Counted from the first letter of the stretch, positions 18,672 to 27,924 are shown. The stretch: DNA of 64,000 nt from Sphingobium wenxiniae (GCF_007830065.1 NZ_VLKK01000002.1:310001-374000); one strand, 5' to 3'. Notes: a model not told the origin generated them from the sequence alone. Program-made: numbers and translations.

Positions 18672-20839
18672 ATGAAGCTATAGGGATCGACGTCCACCGC
18701 GACCCGCGTGCCGGATTTCCACGTAAGATTGCCCAGCCATTCGCGGATCGCCGCCTGCACATCCACCTGCCGCGCGGCGTGGATCAGCAGCCGGTGCCGG
18801 TGCCGCCCGCGCAGCACCGAGAGCGGCGCGGGTGCGGGGCCGTAAACCCGCATCCCGTCGATGAGCGGCGCGGATTTGCCGATCAGGCGGGCGACCTGCG
18901 CGGCTTCGTCGGCATCCTCGCTCGACACGATGATCGCGGCGAAGCGGCCGAAGGGCGGCGCGTTGGCGTGGCGGCGATTCTCCGTCTCCACCGCATAGAA
19001 ACGCTCCGCATCGCCCGCGATCAGCGCCTGGATGACCTCCGCTTCGGGCATCCGCGTCTGGATGAAGACGCGCCCCGGCTTCACGCCGCGCCCCGCGCGC
19101 CCCGCCACCTGCACGATCTGCTGGAAGGTCCGCTCCGACGCGCGCAGGTCGCCGCCCTCCAGCCCCAGATCGGCGTCGATCACGCCCACCAGCGTCAGGT
19201 TCGGGAAATGATAGCCCTTCGTCACGAGCTGCGTGCCGATGATGATGTCGACCGCGCCTGCCTCCACCGACTTCACGAACTCCGCCACCTTCGCCGGGGA
19301 CCAGAGCGTGTCGGATGTGACGATGGCGGTGCGCGCCTGCGGCCAGAGCGCCTTCACCTCGTCCGCGATCCGCTCGACGCCCGGACCGCAGGCGACGAGG
19401 CTGTCCTCCTCCTTGCACTCCGGGCAGAAGCGGGGTGAGGGGATCACATGCCCGCAATGATGACAGGCCAGCCGCCGGGTCAGCCGGTGCTCGACCATCC
19501 ACGCGGTGCAATTGGGGCATTGGAAGCGATAACCGCAATGGCGGCACAGCGTCAGCGGCGCATAGCCCCGCCGGTTGAGGAACAGCAGGCTCTGGTCGCC
19601 CTTCGCCATCGTCTCGTCGATGGCGAGGACCAGCGGCGGCGCGATCCAGCGCCCTCGTTCGGGCGGGTCGGTCAGCAGGTTGATGCCCGCAATGTCCGGC
19701 ATTTCCGCCCCGCCATAGCGCCCCGGCAGCTTGATTTCCCGATAACGGCCCAGCTCCACCTGATGCCGCGTCTCTATGGCGGGCGTGGCGGAAGCGAGGA
19801 CGACCGGGAATTTCTCGATCAGCCCGCGCATCACCGCCACGTCGCGGGCATGATAGTGGACGCCATCCTCCTGCTTGAAGCTCGCCTCATGCGCTTCATC
19901 GACGACGATCAGGCCCAGATTGGGATAGGGCAGGAACAAGGCCGATCGCGCGCCCACCACCACCCGCGCCTCGCCCGCCGCGATGGCGCGCCAGGCCCGC
20001 CGCCGCTCGCTCTGCCGCAGGCCGCTGTGCCAGTTGACCGGCACCGTGCCGAACCGCTTCTCGAAGCGTTCGAGGAAAGGCTCCGTCAGCGCGATTTCGG
20101 GGAGCAGCACCAGCACCTGCCGCCCTTCGCGGATCGCGGCGGCGATGGCCTCGAAATAGACCTCCGTCTTGCCCGATCCCGTCACGCCGTCCAGCAGGAA
20201 CGGCGCGAAGTCGCGTGCATGAACCGCCTCCACGAAGCTGTCGGCGGCGGCGCGCTGCTGGTCCGACAAAGCGGGCGGCGCATGATCGGGGTCGGGCTGC
20301 GGGAAGGGGGTGTCGACGCTCACCTCCATCGCCTCGAACGCGCCCGCCTTGATGAGGCCGCGAATCACCGCGTCGCTCACCCCGCCGATCATCGCCAGCT
20401 CGCGGATCAGCCCCTGCCGCTCGCCGATCCGTTCCATGGCCTGCGTGCGCTGCTCGGTCATGCGGTCGGGCAGGGTGCCGGTGGCGCGATATTCGATGAC
20501 CGTCCGCGCGCCCTCCAGCGCCGCCATCGACGCCAGCGTCATCCGCAGCACGGCGGCGGGCGGCGCGAGATAATAATCCGCCGTCCATTCGATCAGCCGC
20601 CGCAGCGTCTCCGGCACCGGCGGCGCGTCGACCAGCGCGACGAGGTTGCGCAGGCGATTGTCGCCCACGCTCTCCACATCGGGGAAAGCATCCTCCTCCC
20701 ACACCACGCCGACGATCTGGCGCGGCCCGAGCGGCGCGACGACGATGCTGCCGGGCTTGGCGTTCATCCCGTGCGGCACGCGATAGTCGAGCGGCCCCAA
20801 GGCGGCGTTCAGCAACAGGACACGGGCGCGCGAACTCAT
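18668..20839 (-). CDS. priA: Primosomal replication protein N' (helicase PriA)
   Basis: A 723-residue PriA. It has an N-terminal 3'-DNA-binding domain (ARVLLLNAALGPLDYRVPHG), helicase Walker A GVTGSGKTEVYFEAI, the DEAH box, a zinc-binding insertion with CRHCGYRFQCPNC, CHHCG and CPEC, and C-terminal helicase motifs (IIGTQLVTKGYHFPNLTLVG, QVAGRAGRG). It restarts stalled replication forks. Start at MSSRARVL (20839), with AGGGA at a proper spacing; the ATG two codons earlier is too close to it. Coupled to DUF1289 downstream. Confidence 0.97.
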   Translation of the reverse strand: MSSRARVLLLNAALGPLDYRVPHGMNAKPGSIVVAPLGPRQIVGVVWEEDAFPDVESVGDNRLRNLVALVDAPPVPETLRRLIEWTADYYLAPPAAVLRMTLASMAALEGARTVIEYRATGTLPDRMTEQRTQAMERIGERQGLIRELAMIGGVSDAVIRGLIKAGAFEAMEVSVDTPFPQPDPDHAPPALSDQQRAAADSFVEAVHARDFAPFLLDGVTGSGKTEVYFEAIAAAIREGRQVLVLLPEIALTEPFLERFEKRFGTVPVNWHSGLRQSERRRAWRAIAAGEARVVVGARSALFLPYPNLGLIVVDEAHEASFKQEDGVHYHARDVAVMRGLIEKFPVVLASATPAIETRHQVELGRYREIKLPGRYGGAEMPDIAGINLLTDPPERGRWIAPPLVLAIDETMAKGDQSLLFLNRRGYAPLTLCRHCGYRFQCPNCTAWMVEHRLTRRLACHHCGHVIPSPRFCPECKEEDSLVACGPGVERIADEVKALWPQARTAIVTSDTLWSPAKVAEFVKSVEAGAVDIIIGTQLVTKGYHFPNLTLVGVIDADLGLEGGDLRASERTFQQIVQVAGRAGRGVKPGRVFIQTRMPEAEVIQALIAGDAERFYAVETENRRHANAPPFGRFAAIIVSSEDADEAAQVARLIGKSAPLIDGMRVYGPAPAPLSVLRGRHRHRLLIHAARQVDVQAAIREWLGNLTWKSGTRVAVDVDPYSFM

Positions 20840-20885
20840 GGGCATGTCCCTAACGCGCCTGGGGGAAGGAGGCAAAGCCGCCCGT

Positions 20886-21551
20886 TCAGATTTTCCAGGC
20901 GAGCGTCAGCCAGGGAACATGCGCCACCGCATCCGGGCGATGATCGCGGAAATTCTGCTGGCGCATATAGAGCAGTTGCACGTCCATCGCCTTGCCCACC
21001 GCATGGCGCAGCCCGATCTGGTGACGCATGGCGGCAAGGCCGCTTTTATCCGAAGGCCGCGCGCGGTTGAGGTGGAAAAAGACTTCCATCGCGCCCACCA
21101 GCGCCCATCGCTTGTCGCGATCCACCGGCACGCTGGCCTGCACCCGCTGCCGCAATCGCCAGCTCGCGCGATCGGCCGTGTCGAACAAACGCTGCTCCAG
21201 CCGGGTGCGCGCCAGCCAGATGCCTTGGTTCAGCGTCACCTGCTGGAACAGGCGCATTTCCTCTTCCGCCTTGCCCTCCACATAAGCGATGCCGCCGCCG
21301 ACCAGCACGCCCCGCGCCACGCGATGATCCAGCGCCAGCCGGAACAGCGCCTGCTCGTCGTCCGACTCCGCGCGCCGGAAGCGTTGGCTCATGTCCAGCG
21401 TCACGATGTCGGTCTCGCTCGCCCTGATCGCCACCGATTCGGTGATCCACGCCTGATTTTCCTCCCTCGCGGCAAGGGCGGGCGGGGCCGTCGGCAGGCC
21501 CAGCGAAAGGAAAACGCCCCACAGCATGCGTGGACGCGCGAAAAAAGGCAT
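20886..21551 (-). CDS. DUF2490 family exported protein (probable outer-membrane beta-barrel)
   Basis: A 221-residue protein. It has a signal peptide (MPFFARPRMLWGVFLSLGLPTAPPALA), then alternating beta-strand segments such as WITESVAIRASETDIVTLDMSQRFRR and QLLYMRQQNFRDH, ending HVPWLTLAWKI. The pattern fits DUF2490, whose members look like small outer-membrane barrels of unknown role. AAAGGA lies 8 bases before the ATG. It lies 46 bases upstream of priA on the same strand and could be its transcriptional leader gene. Divergent from the aldolase gene. Confidence 0.8.
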   Translation of the reverse strand: MPFFARPRMLWGVFLSLGLPTAPPALAAREENQAWITESVAIRASETDIVTLDMSQRFRRAESDDEQALFRLALDHRVARGVLVGGGIAYVEGKAEEEMRLFQQVTLNQGIWLARTRLEQRLFDTADRASWRLRQRVQASVPVDRDKRWALVGAMEVFFHLNRARPSDKSGLAAMRHQIGLRHAVGKAMDVQLLYMRQQNFRDHRPDAVAHVPWLTLAWKI

Positions 21552-21696
21552 GGATCGGTCCTTTGGAAAGGTTGCGCCGCCATAATGTTGCGTCCGTTTC
21601 GATGCAAAGCCTTTGCGGGCAGGGCGATGGCGATTCCGGCGGTCAGCCGCTAAAGGGCAGGAACGATTCGTCCCATCGCCCCCGGAGCAAAGTCCC

Positions 21697-22350
21697 ATGA
21701 AATTCTTCGTCGACACCGCCGACACCGCCGAAATCCGCGAACTGGCCGCCACCGGCCTGCTGGACGGCGTGACCACCAACCCCTCGCTGATCGCCAGGTC
21801 GGGCCGCAAGTTCATTGAAGTGGTGGAAGAGATCTGCGGCATCGTCGAAGGCCCGGTTTCCGCCGAAGTCGTCGCGCTCGACCATGAAACGATGATGAAG
21901 GAAGCCGCCATCCTGCGGAAGATCGCGGACAATGTCTGCATCAAGGTGCCGCTCACCATCGACGGCCTCAAGACCTGCAAGGCGCTGAGCGACGATGGCT
22001 GCATGGTCAATGTGACGCTGTGCTTTTCGGCCAATCAGGCGCTGCTGGCGGCGAAGGCGGGCGCGTCCTTCATTTCGCCTTTCGTGGGCCGTCACGACGA
22101 CAATGGCTTCGACGGCATGAAGCTGATCGAGGACATCCGCCTCATCTATGACAATTACGCCTTCGATACCGAAATCCTGGTCGCGTCGGTCCGCCATCCG
22201 ATCCATGTGCTCGAAAGCGCGAAGATCGGCGCGGACGTGATGACCGCGCCGCCCGCCGTCATCAAGGCGCTGTTCAACCATGTGCTGACCGACAAGGGCA
22301 TCGCCGGGTTCCTCGCCGATTGGGAAAAGACCGGCCAGTCGCTGCTCTGA
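21697..22350 (+). CDS. fsa: Fructose-6-phosphate aldolase / short transaldolase
   Basis: A 217-residue short transaldolase-family protein: [25 protein letters not shown], the Schiff-base Lys83 in VCIKVPLT, and [28 protein letters not shown]. Members act either as fructose-6-phosphate aldolases (dihydroxyacetone plus glyceraldehyde-3-phosphate) or as true transaldolases of the pentose phosphate pathway. Sequence alone does not separate them, though 217 residues is the FSA/TalC length. GGAG precedes the ATG. Confidence 0.93.
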   Translation: MKFFVDTADTAEIRELAATGLLDGVTTNPSLIARSGRKFIEVVEEICGIVEGPVSAEVVALDHETMMKEAAILRKIADNVCIKVPLTIDGLKTCKALSDDGCMVNVTLCFSANQALLAAKAGASFISPFVGRHDDNGFDGMKLIEDIRLIYDNYAFDTEILVASVRHPIHVLESAKIGADVMTAPPAVIKALFNHVLTDKGIAGFLADWEKTGQSLL

Positions 22351-22358
22351 TTATGGTC

Positions 22359-22386
22359 CGGGGGCTGGAAACATCTCCGGCCCCCG
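22359..22386 (+). terminator. Hairpin after aldolase gene
   Basis: Stem CGGGGGCTGG (22359-22368) and CCGGCCCCCG (22377-22386) with one G-T wobble, 9 bases past the aldolase stop and followed by a pyrimidine-rich stretch. Moderate intrinsic terminator. Confidence 0.6.
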
Positions 22387-22422
22387 TTCATTCTCTCCTG
22401 TGCAACCAGGGGAGAAAAGGCC

Positions 22423-22761
22423 ATGTTCGTCGCGATCTACTGGTGGCGCGTCCATCCCGGCAAGGAAGACCAGTTCCGCAGCGCCTGGCGACGCGGCACC
22501 GACCTCATCCGCGAAAAATATGGCAGCTATGGATCGCGCCTGCACCGCGACGCGGACGGGCGCTTCGTCGGCTATGCCGAATGGCCGGACGAGGCGACCT
22601 GGCGCGCGGCCTTCGACCGGAAAATGGTCTATGACGACCCTGAAACCCGCGCCGCCTTCGTCGACGCCATCGCCGAAGTCCCGCCCGATGCGGACCCCAT
22701 CTTCACCATGACGGTGACGGACGACCTGCTGCTGCGGTCCCGCCATGAGGACGGCCCATGA
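22423..22761 (+). CDS. Small ABM/dimeric alpha-beta barrel-like protein
   Basis: A 112-residue protein: MFVAIYWWRVHPGKEDQFRSAWRRGTDLIREKYGSYGSRLHRDADGRFVGYAEWPDEATW. The opening strand, the HPGKEDQF helix start and the Y.EW strand are typical of antibiotic-biosynthesis-monooxygenase-type ferredoxin-fold dimers. The function is unknown; such proteins can be monooxygenases, isomerases or heme enzymes. AGGGGAGAA lies before the ATG. It ends close to the convergent phosphatase gene, and the 75 bases between them show no clear feature. Confidence 0.75.
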   Translation: MFVAIYWWRVHPGKEDQFRSAWRRGTDLIREKYGSYGSRLHRDADGRFVGYAEWPDEATWRAAFDRKMVYDDPETRAAFVDAIAEVPPDADPIFTMTVTDDLLLRSRHEDGP

Positions 22762-22836
22762 AAATGTTTCAGGGACGTCCATTATGGCATCGGGAAGAGG
22801 GCCGATGGGCCGGGATCGTGTTTAACGTGAATACAG

Positions 22837-23973
22837 CTATTCCGCCGGCCCTGCGCTTGCGCCGACGAGATAGCGGTCCCGCATCGCCTGAAGCGCGGCG
22901 CTGTCGAGGCCGAGGCCATCGCGAAGATAGGCGTCGAACGACCCATATCGGCGGTCGACGGCGGTGAAGGCCGCTTCCAGATATTCCCGCCGTACGGTCA
23001 ATATGGGTTCAAGCTGCTCGCGGGTAAGCGGGGCCAATTTTGCATAGCTGGCGGCGTTCTTGTCGGCGAGGTAGCTATTGCTCGCCAGATAGTCGGCAAA
23101 GACCGTCTCGCGGGGCACCCCTAACGCCGTCAACAACACGGCGGTCGCCCATCCCGTGCGGTCCTTGCCGGCGGTGCAATGATAGACGAACCGCAATGGC
23201 GCGGCCGACACGCGCGCCACCAGGGCGTGATAGGCTTTCCGGGCGCTATCGGTGACGACGAAATCCCGATTCAGTTCGATCAGGAACTCCGCGCCCCGTC
23301 CCGAGGCGATGGCCTCCATGGCGCGGTCGATATCGCCGCCCTTCTCGCCGGTCGATTGCATGACGTCCAGCACCAGGGGGGCGGCGCCGGGCGGCAGGCG
23401 GTCCGGCTCGCGGGTCCGCTCCTTTTCCGTGCGAAGATCGATGACGAGGTCAAGGCCCAGGGCGGTGATCGTCGCCATATCTTCCGTGCTGATCCGGTCC
23501 ATCTGGTCGGACCGATAGATGGCCCCCATGCGTACCCAGCGGCCATCTGTCGTCCTGTACCCACCCGCGTCGCGGAAGTTGGGCGCCGTGACAAGGCCCA
23601 GGCCGCGGTCGGCAATCGTCAGCGGCGCGCCGGCTTCCGGCTTGAGCGTGAAATACCAGCGCTGCCCGCTGCCCGGCGAGGCGATCCGGATATCCCCGGC
23701 CGATCCGCCATGCGCCACGATCCGGCCATCCCGCCCGTCGGCTTGCAGGCCCGCCAGCACGGTGACGGCGCCGGCCGCCGCCGGGGCTGACCAGCGGAGG
23801 CGATACCCGCCCCCTTCCTCGGCGTGCGCCTGCGCCTCGACGAAGGGGATGACGGCTTGGTTGACGGCCGCGGCGGTGCTGACCGGCCGCTCGACCGGCT
23901 GACCGGCGCAGCCGGCCAGCACCAGGGCGACGGAGAGGCCGGCCGCGAGAGAGGATTTGAACCGCATCGCCAT
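22837..23973 (-). CDS. Lipoprotein tyrosine-phosphatase family protein
   Basis: A 378-residue Y_phosphatase3-type protein. The N-terminal lipobox LVLAGC places the mature protein on a membrane facing the periplasm. The catalytic loop is HCTAGKDRTG (Cys266, Arg272), as in the MptpB-like phosphatases that act on phosphotyrosine or phosphoinositides. An N-terminal beta domain of about 100 residues precedes the phosphatase (RDAGGYRTTDGRWVRMGAIYRSDQ). The start codon overlaps the receptor stop (TGATG), so translation is coupled. A phosphorylated ligand of that receptor is a reasonable substrate guess. Confidence 0.88.
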   Translation of the reverse strand: MAMRFKSSLAAGLSVALVLAGCAGQPVERPVSTAAAVNQAVIPFVEAQAHAEEGGGYRLRWSAPAAAGAVTVLAGLQADGRDGRIVAHGGSAGDIRIASPGSGQRWYFTLKPEAGAPLTIADRGLGLVTAPNFRDAGGYRTTDGRWVRMGAIYRSDQMDRISTEDMATITALGLDLVIDLRTEKERTREPDRLPPGAAPLVLDVMQSTGEKGGDIDRAMEAIASGRGAEFLIELNRDFVVTDSARKAYHALVARVSAAPLRFVYHCTAGKDRTGWATAVLLTALGVPRETVFADYLASNSYLADKNAASYAKLAPLTREQLEPILTVRREYLEAAFTAVDRRYGSFDAYLRDGLGLDSAALQAMRDRYLVGASAGPAE

Positions 23974-26225
23974 CAGAACCGCGTGCTCAGCTCGACGCCA
24001 TAAGTCCGCGGGTCGTTCAGGGCCGCCACCCGGTCATTGGTCAACCCGCTGCCTCCAAAGTTGAATCGGAAGGTCTGGAAATCCTCATTGAACAGGTTTT
24101 TGCCCCAAAGCGACAGGGAAAGCTTGGGCGCGCCGCCCAGCGCGATGTCCGCCAGGGTGATGCGCGCATTGGTCAGCAGATAACTGTCGGCCAGGACCGG
24201 CGAGCTCGCGCTTGTCGGGAAAGTGCCGGAATAGTTGAAATCGGCATGCAGTTTCAAGGTCATGTCGCCGACGGGCACGGCATAGTCCGCCGAAAGACTG
24301 GCGGCATTGCGCGGCGTGAATGCGGGACGCAGGTTCGCCAGGACGCCGCTGAACGGGTTGACGAGCGGCGGGATCTTGGCGTCGGTGAAGGAATAGCTGC
24401 CGGTCAGCGTGAATCCCTGGAGGGGCGCCAGGGTCAGGTCGACCTCGATACCCTTGATCTTCGCCGTCGCATTCGTGTTCAACGTTTCGACCGCGGATGG
24501 ATTGGCCGGATTGGAGAAATCGATCTGCATGTCGCGATAATCCATCGAATAGGCCGCGATGTTCAACCGCGCGCGCCGATCCCAGAATTCCGATTTCAGG
24601 CCGACCTCCCAGCTGCGCACTTCTTCTTCCGCAAAGGGACGGTATGTGGCCGACCGTCCATTGGCGCCGCCGGCCCGATAGCCGATGCTATATTTGGCAT
24701 AGGCGTTCACGTCGCGGCTGAAGTCGAAAGCGATCGTGGCCATCGGGTCCAATCGCGACGAGGTGAATTGATAGGTCAGCGCCGCCGGCGCCCCGCGCAG
24801 CAACGGGATGCGGCCATGTTTCTTGTCGTGGGTGTAACGCAGGCCCCCTGTCAAGTGAAGGCGTTCGTCCAGAATGGCCGGCGTCCAGGTCGCCTGCCCG
24901 AACAGGGCGCGTGATCGTGCGTGGTTATCCGACGCCCGATCGGGCCAGACGCCGCCCGACGGCGGATTGTTCACCGTATAGGCCGTTCCATCGTCGTTCC
25001 AGCGATAGACGAAGGAGGCATAGGCCCAGTCGCTGGCGTCCTCGTTGAACAAATAGGCGCCGAGCACATAGTTGAGGTGATCCGTCGTGCCGATCAGTTG
25101 CAGTTCCTGGCTGAACTGATCCTGGTCGACCCGCGCGGCGCTGCTGCGGGCGAAATTGCCGTTCGGGCGATATCCGGTCTGATGCCCTATGTCATTGTCC
25201 TCCTGGGTTTGGGACAATTTGCGATAGGCGGTGATCGACCGCAGGGTCAGCGCGTCGGAAAGCTCCCAGCTCGCGTTGAGGCTATGCCCTGAAACCTTCG
25301 CGACGCTCGGCTCCAGCGGCACGCCGATCCGCGCCCGGCGGACACGATCGGGTTCAAGGGAAAAGATGGGCGGAAGGGCGATCGGGGCGCCTCCTGCTAT
25401 GGTGCCTTCGATCTGCATATAATTGGGGCTGGAGCGATCCCGGGAGACATCGAACGAATAGAGCAGTTCGATGGCGTCGGTCGGCTGCCAGAGCGCCTGG
25501 GCGCGAAAACCCTCCCGGCGATAGGCGCCCCAATCCCATGCCCCGCGCAGCGGATTGTCCACCAGCCCGTCGCGCCGCGACACCATGCCGTCCAGCTTGA
25601 TGCGGATGCCGGCGAATTCGGGCAGATTGACATGCGCCTCCGCAGTGCGTCCGTCATAATTGGCCAGGCCCACCTTGGCGTCGACCCCGAACTCGCCGCT
25701 CGGGCGCTTCGATATGATGTTCAGTGCGCCGCCCACGGCGTTGCGGCCGAACAGCGTGCCCTGGGGACCGCGCAAGACCTCGATCCGCTCCAGATCGAAC
25801 AGTTCGGTGCCCAGCCCCTGGACGCGGGCGAGATATACGCCGTCCACATAGAGCGCGATGGCGCCGTCACGGCTGATCTGGGTAGCGTCGCCGGAGCTGA
25901 TGCCGCGCATGGCGATGTTGAGGGCGGATGGCCGGCCCGAAAATGGCGCGATGCGCAAGGACGGAATAGCGCCGCCCATCAGATCGCGAAGCCCGGTGAT
26001 GCCCTGCTGTTCCAGCGCCGACTCGCCCAGCACCGACATGGAGATCGGCGTGTCCTGGATATTTTCCGCGCGCTTCTGCGCGGTCACGATGATCTCTTCC
26101 AGTCCGCTATGCTGTTCGGCCGCGTCCTGCGCCCGGACTTCGGCCAATGGCATGGCCAACAACGATACGCCCGCGGCCAGAGCCGTCCGAAAATTCGTTC
26201 TTGCAAGAATTTGCACGAGATGCAT
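23973..26225 (-). CDS. TonB-dependent outer-membrane receptor
   Basis: A 750-residue receptor. It has a signal peptide (cleavage near RAQ, residue 33), TonB box LEEIIVTA at 42-49, a plug with VLRGPQGTLFGRNAVGGALN and a barrel ending in a terminal Phe (ELSTRF). GGAGG lies 6 bases before ATG 26225, which decides the start over two upstream in-frame options. It is translationally coupled to the lipoprotein phosphatase and lies downstream of a double-TetR regulator on the same strand. The imported substrate is unknown. Confidence 0.93.
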   Translation of the reverse strand: MHLVQILARTNFRTALAAGVSLLAMPLAEVRAQDAAEQHSGLEEIIVTAQKRAENIQDTPISMSVLGESALEQQGITGLRDLMGGAIPSLRIAPFSGRPSALNIAMRGISSGDATQISRDGAIALYVDGVYLARVQGLGTELFDLERIEVLRGPQGTLFGRNAVGGALNIISKRPSGEFGVDAKVGLANYDGRTAEAHVNLPEFAGIRIKLDGMVSRRDGLVDNPLRGAWDWGAYRREGFRAQALWQPTDAIELLYSFDVSRDRSSPNYMQIEGTIAGGAPIALPPIFSLEPDRVRRARIGVPLEPSVAKVSGHSLNASWELSDALTLRSITAYRKLSQTQEDNDIGHQTGYRPNGNFARSSAARVDQDQFSQELQLIGTTDHLNYVLGAYLFNEDASDWAYASFVYRWNDDGTAYTVNNPPSGGVWPDRASDNHARSRALFGQATWTPAILDERLHLTGGLRYTHDKKHGRIPLLRGAPAALTYQFTSSRLDPMATIAFDFSRDVNAYAKYSIGYRAGGANGRSATYRPFAEEEVRSWEVGLKSEFWDRRARLNIAAYSMDYRDMQIDFSNPANPSAVETLNTNATAKIKGIEVDLTLAPLQGFTLTGSYSFTDAKIPPLVNPFSGVLANLRPAFTPRNAASLSADYAVPVGDMTLKLHADFNYSGTFPTSASSPVLADSYLLTNARITLADIALGGAPKLSLSLWGKNLFNEDFQTFRFNFGGSGLTNDRVAALNDPRTYGVELSTRF

Positions 26226-26275
26226 GGCGCCCTCCCCCATTTCATGTCCTGAGCCGCCTCTGCCTACATAACAAG

Positions 26276-26300
26276 TGTACGGCTTACTCAAGGGAGTACA
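26276..26300. promoter_or_regulatory. Inverted repeat in receptor promoter region (candidate operator)
   Basis: TGTAC at 26276-26280 and GTACA at 26296-26300 face each other across 15 bases, 51 bases upstream of the receptor start. This is a plausible operator for the adjacent TetR-type regulator or a repressor site overlapping the promoter. Confidence 0.4.
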
Positions 26301-26326
26301 TGGCGCGCTGGATTCGTTCAATGCGT

Positions 26327-26346
26327 CATGAATTTAATCATTCATG
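26327..26346 (-). terminator. AT-rich hairpin overlapping the regulator stop codon
   Basis: CATGAAT (26327-26333) and ATTCATG (26340-26346) form a 7-bp inverted repeat with a 6-base loop spanning the stop of the regulator gene. It could be a weak terminator or another regulator site; there is no T-run. Confidence 0.3.
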
Positions 26347-27567
26347 TGATGTTCTGTAGTATTTAATAAGGTTTTCAAGTATTTCCGCAACGGAACGGAT
26401 CATGGTTTTATCCCATATCCCGCTTGTTATATGTGCGCCGGATGCCACCAGAGATAACACCTGTGCGGCTCCGATATCCATGTTTCCTGTTGCGGCGGCG
26501 GCCGGAAACACAATTCTGGCATGTCGGCCGCGGCGGCTGCGCGCCATTGCCGCGAAGGGGGCGAGGGCCGGGTCGCGCGCCGCCGCAAGACTGATCTGAT
26601 GTCCCACGCGTGAAAGGGTTCGAACGACGGCGCCCGGGGCCGGATCGAGAATTTTCCGGATACCCATGCTGTCGCGGGGACCGCGCGGCATGTCCTGCTG
26701 CAGTCCGTCCTGCAAAGCGGCATAGAGCCATTCGATCCCGGCGTGGAGAATATCCGCCCGCGTCCGAAAATAGTGCGCAACCGTGGACGGAGGAACATCG
26801 GCCCGCATCGCTACCGCCCGATGGCTTATCGCGCCGACGCCGGATGTCGCGACAAGATCTCCGATTGCCTGGGAAATCGTCCCTCGCCGTCCACTATGGT
26901 CGGAAGGCTCGCGCCGCAATTGGGAATGCAGACGGTCGATGAGGGGCGCGAAGTCCAAAGCGTGGGAGGCCGGGAAAACGCCGTCCAACATGCGGGCGAT
27001 GTTGGCGTTCCTCAGCAATCGATATTCCGGCAGGGCGCCCAGCGAAAGGCTGTGCAGCGTTTCTTCGGCAACGAATGCCGCTATGGCGGGTGCAAGCCAG
27101 CCGGCATGGGGATGCCCGCCTTGCTCCAGCAGCTCTTGCCACGCTGCGGTCTGCTCCTTGCGGACCGATTCGATCGCGGCCGCCGTCGCGTCGCTATGTT
27201 CGCGATCGAGCAGAAGCTCAAACCAACTGAGCGACAATGCCCTTCTGTTGGAAACGGCATCATCGATGCAGAGGTTCGTCAGCGCCGCAAGGGTCTGGTT
27301 GTCCAGCGGCGTCATCAGTTTTGCCAGTGCGGCGAAACCGCCTATTGCCTCAATCTGCTCTTTCGCTTCATGATCCGCGAAGGCGTCAAGCAGATATTGT
27401 TTTTTACCGAAGTGATAAGTCAGATCGCCCAGCGTCCATCCAGAGGCTTTCCCCAGCGTGCGCAAGCTCAAGGCGGACAGGCCTTTCTCCGCAACGATGG
27501 AGCGCGCCGCCATCATCAAGCTGTTCATCTTGTCGTCGCTATGACGCGGGCCTTGCATGTTTTCCAT
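26338..27567 (-). CDS. Tandem (double) TetR/AcrR family regulator
   Basis: A 409-residue protein made of two TetR units. The first helix-turn-helix is at about residues 14-60 (AARSIVAEKGLSALSLRTLG..., LTYHFGKKQYLLDAF), followed by its own helical domain. The second is at about 226-280 (GDLVATSGVGAISHRAVAMR..., TVAHYFRTRADIL), also followed by a ligand-type domain. One chain could therefore bind DNA as an intramolecular pseudo-dimer. A palindrome TCTAC-N6-GTAGA lies upstream at 27613-27628 and another repeat lies before the receptor gene, so autoregulation and control of the receptor-phosphatase pair is likely. Confidence 0.88.
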   Translation of the reverse strand: MENMQGPRHSDDKMNSLMMAARSIVAEKGLSALSLRTLGKASGWTLGDLTYHFGKKQYLLDAFADHEAKEQIEAIGGFAALAKLMTPLDNQTLAALTNLCIDDAVSNRRALSLSWFELLLDREHSDATAAAIESVRKEQTAAWQELLEQGGHPHAGWLAPAIAAFVAEETLHSLSLGALPEYRLLRNANIARMLDGVFPASHALDFAPLIDRLHSQLRREPSDHSGRRGTISQAIGDLVATSGVGAISHRAVAMRADVPPSTVAHYFRTRADILHAGIEWLYAALQDGLQQDMPRGPRDSMGIRKILDPAPGAVVRTLSRVGHQISLAAARDPALAPFAAMARSRRGRHARIVFPAAAATGNMDIGAAQVLSLVASGAHITSGIWDKTMIRSVAEILENLIKYYRTSHE

Positions 27568-27612
27568 TTCCGTGACCAGACTTGTGAGGGATGTGTCGCC
27601 TTAGAGCGGATT

Positions 27613-27628
27613 TCTACCGCCGTGTAGA
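27613..27628. promoter_or_regulatory. Palindrome upstream of double-TetR gene (candidate operator)
   Basis: TCTACCGCCGTGTAGA, a 5-bp inverted repeat with a 6-base spacer, 45 bases upstream of the regulator start. The length and position are those of a TetR autoregulatory operator. Confidence 0.4.
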
Positions 27629-27761
27629 GTGGCCCTCCGGGGTCCGTTCCAATGAACTGGATGCGGTTATGGACCGGCAATCTCCGATCTCGACCGCCCT
27701 CTCGCCATGGCCGGGTCGGCGATGCACCCGCCCGGGCCGAAAAAGCACGCCCTGCTTTGCG

Positions 27762-27838
27762 TGGCGACCCCGGCAGGATTCGAACCTGCGACCATTCGCT
27801 TAGAAGGCGAATGCTCTATCCAGCTGAGCTACGGGGCC
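27762..27838 (-). tRNA. tRNA-Arg (anticodon TCT)
   Basis: A 77-base cloverleaf on the minus strand: acceptor GGCCCCG pairing with CGGGGTC (one G-T), the D-arm, anticodon stem ATTCGC/GCGAAT enclosing loop CTTCTAA (anticodon TCT, reading AGA), and T-arm GCAGG-TTCGAAT-CCTGC. The 3' CCA is encoded, with G as discriminator. Downstream on the same strand (to 27568) there is no gene. Confidence 0.97.
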
Positions 27839-27924
27839 GTCGCTGCGCTCGATAGCGGCGCTTGCGCGCGCGCGCAATCGTCAGCGCCATTTGCAATCCC
27901 GCGCGCGCACGATATGCAGCGTGC

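Noticed and set aside
19448-21070. A 540-codon plus-strand frame opposite priA
   Set aside because: Antisense shadow; Arg/His-rich with no recognisable domain.
26327-26346. A firm terminator call for the AT-rich hairpin at the end of the double-TetR gene
   Set aside because: The stem is only 7 bp and there is no T-run, so it is listed at low confidence and could equally be a regulator site.
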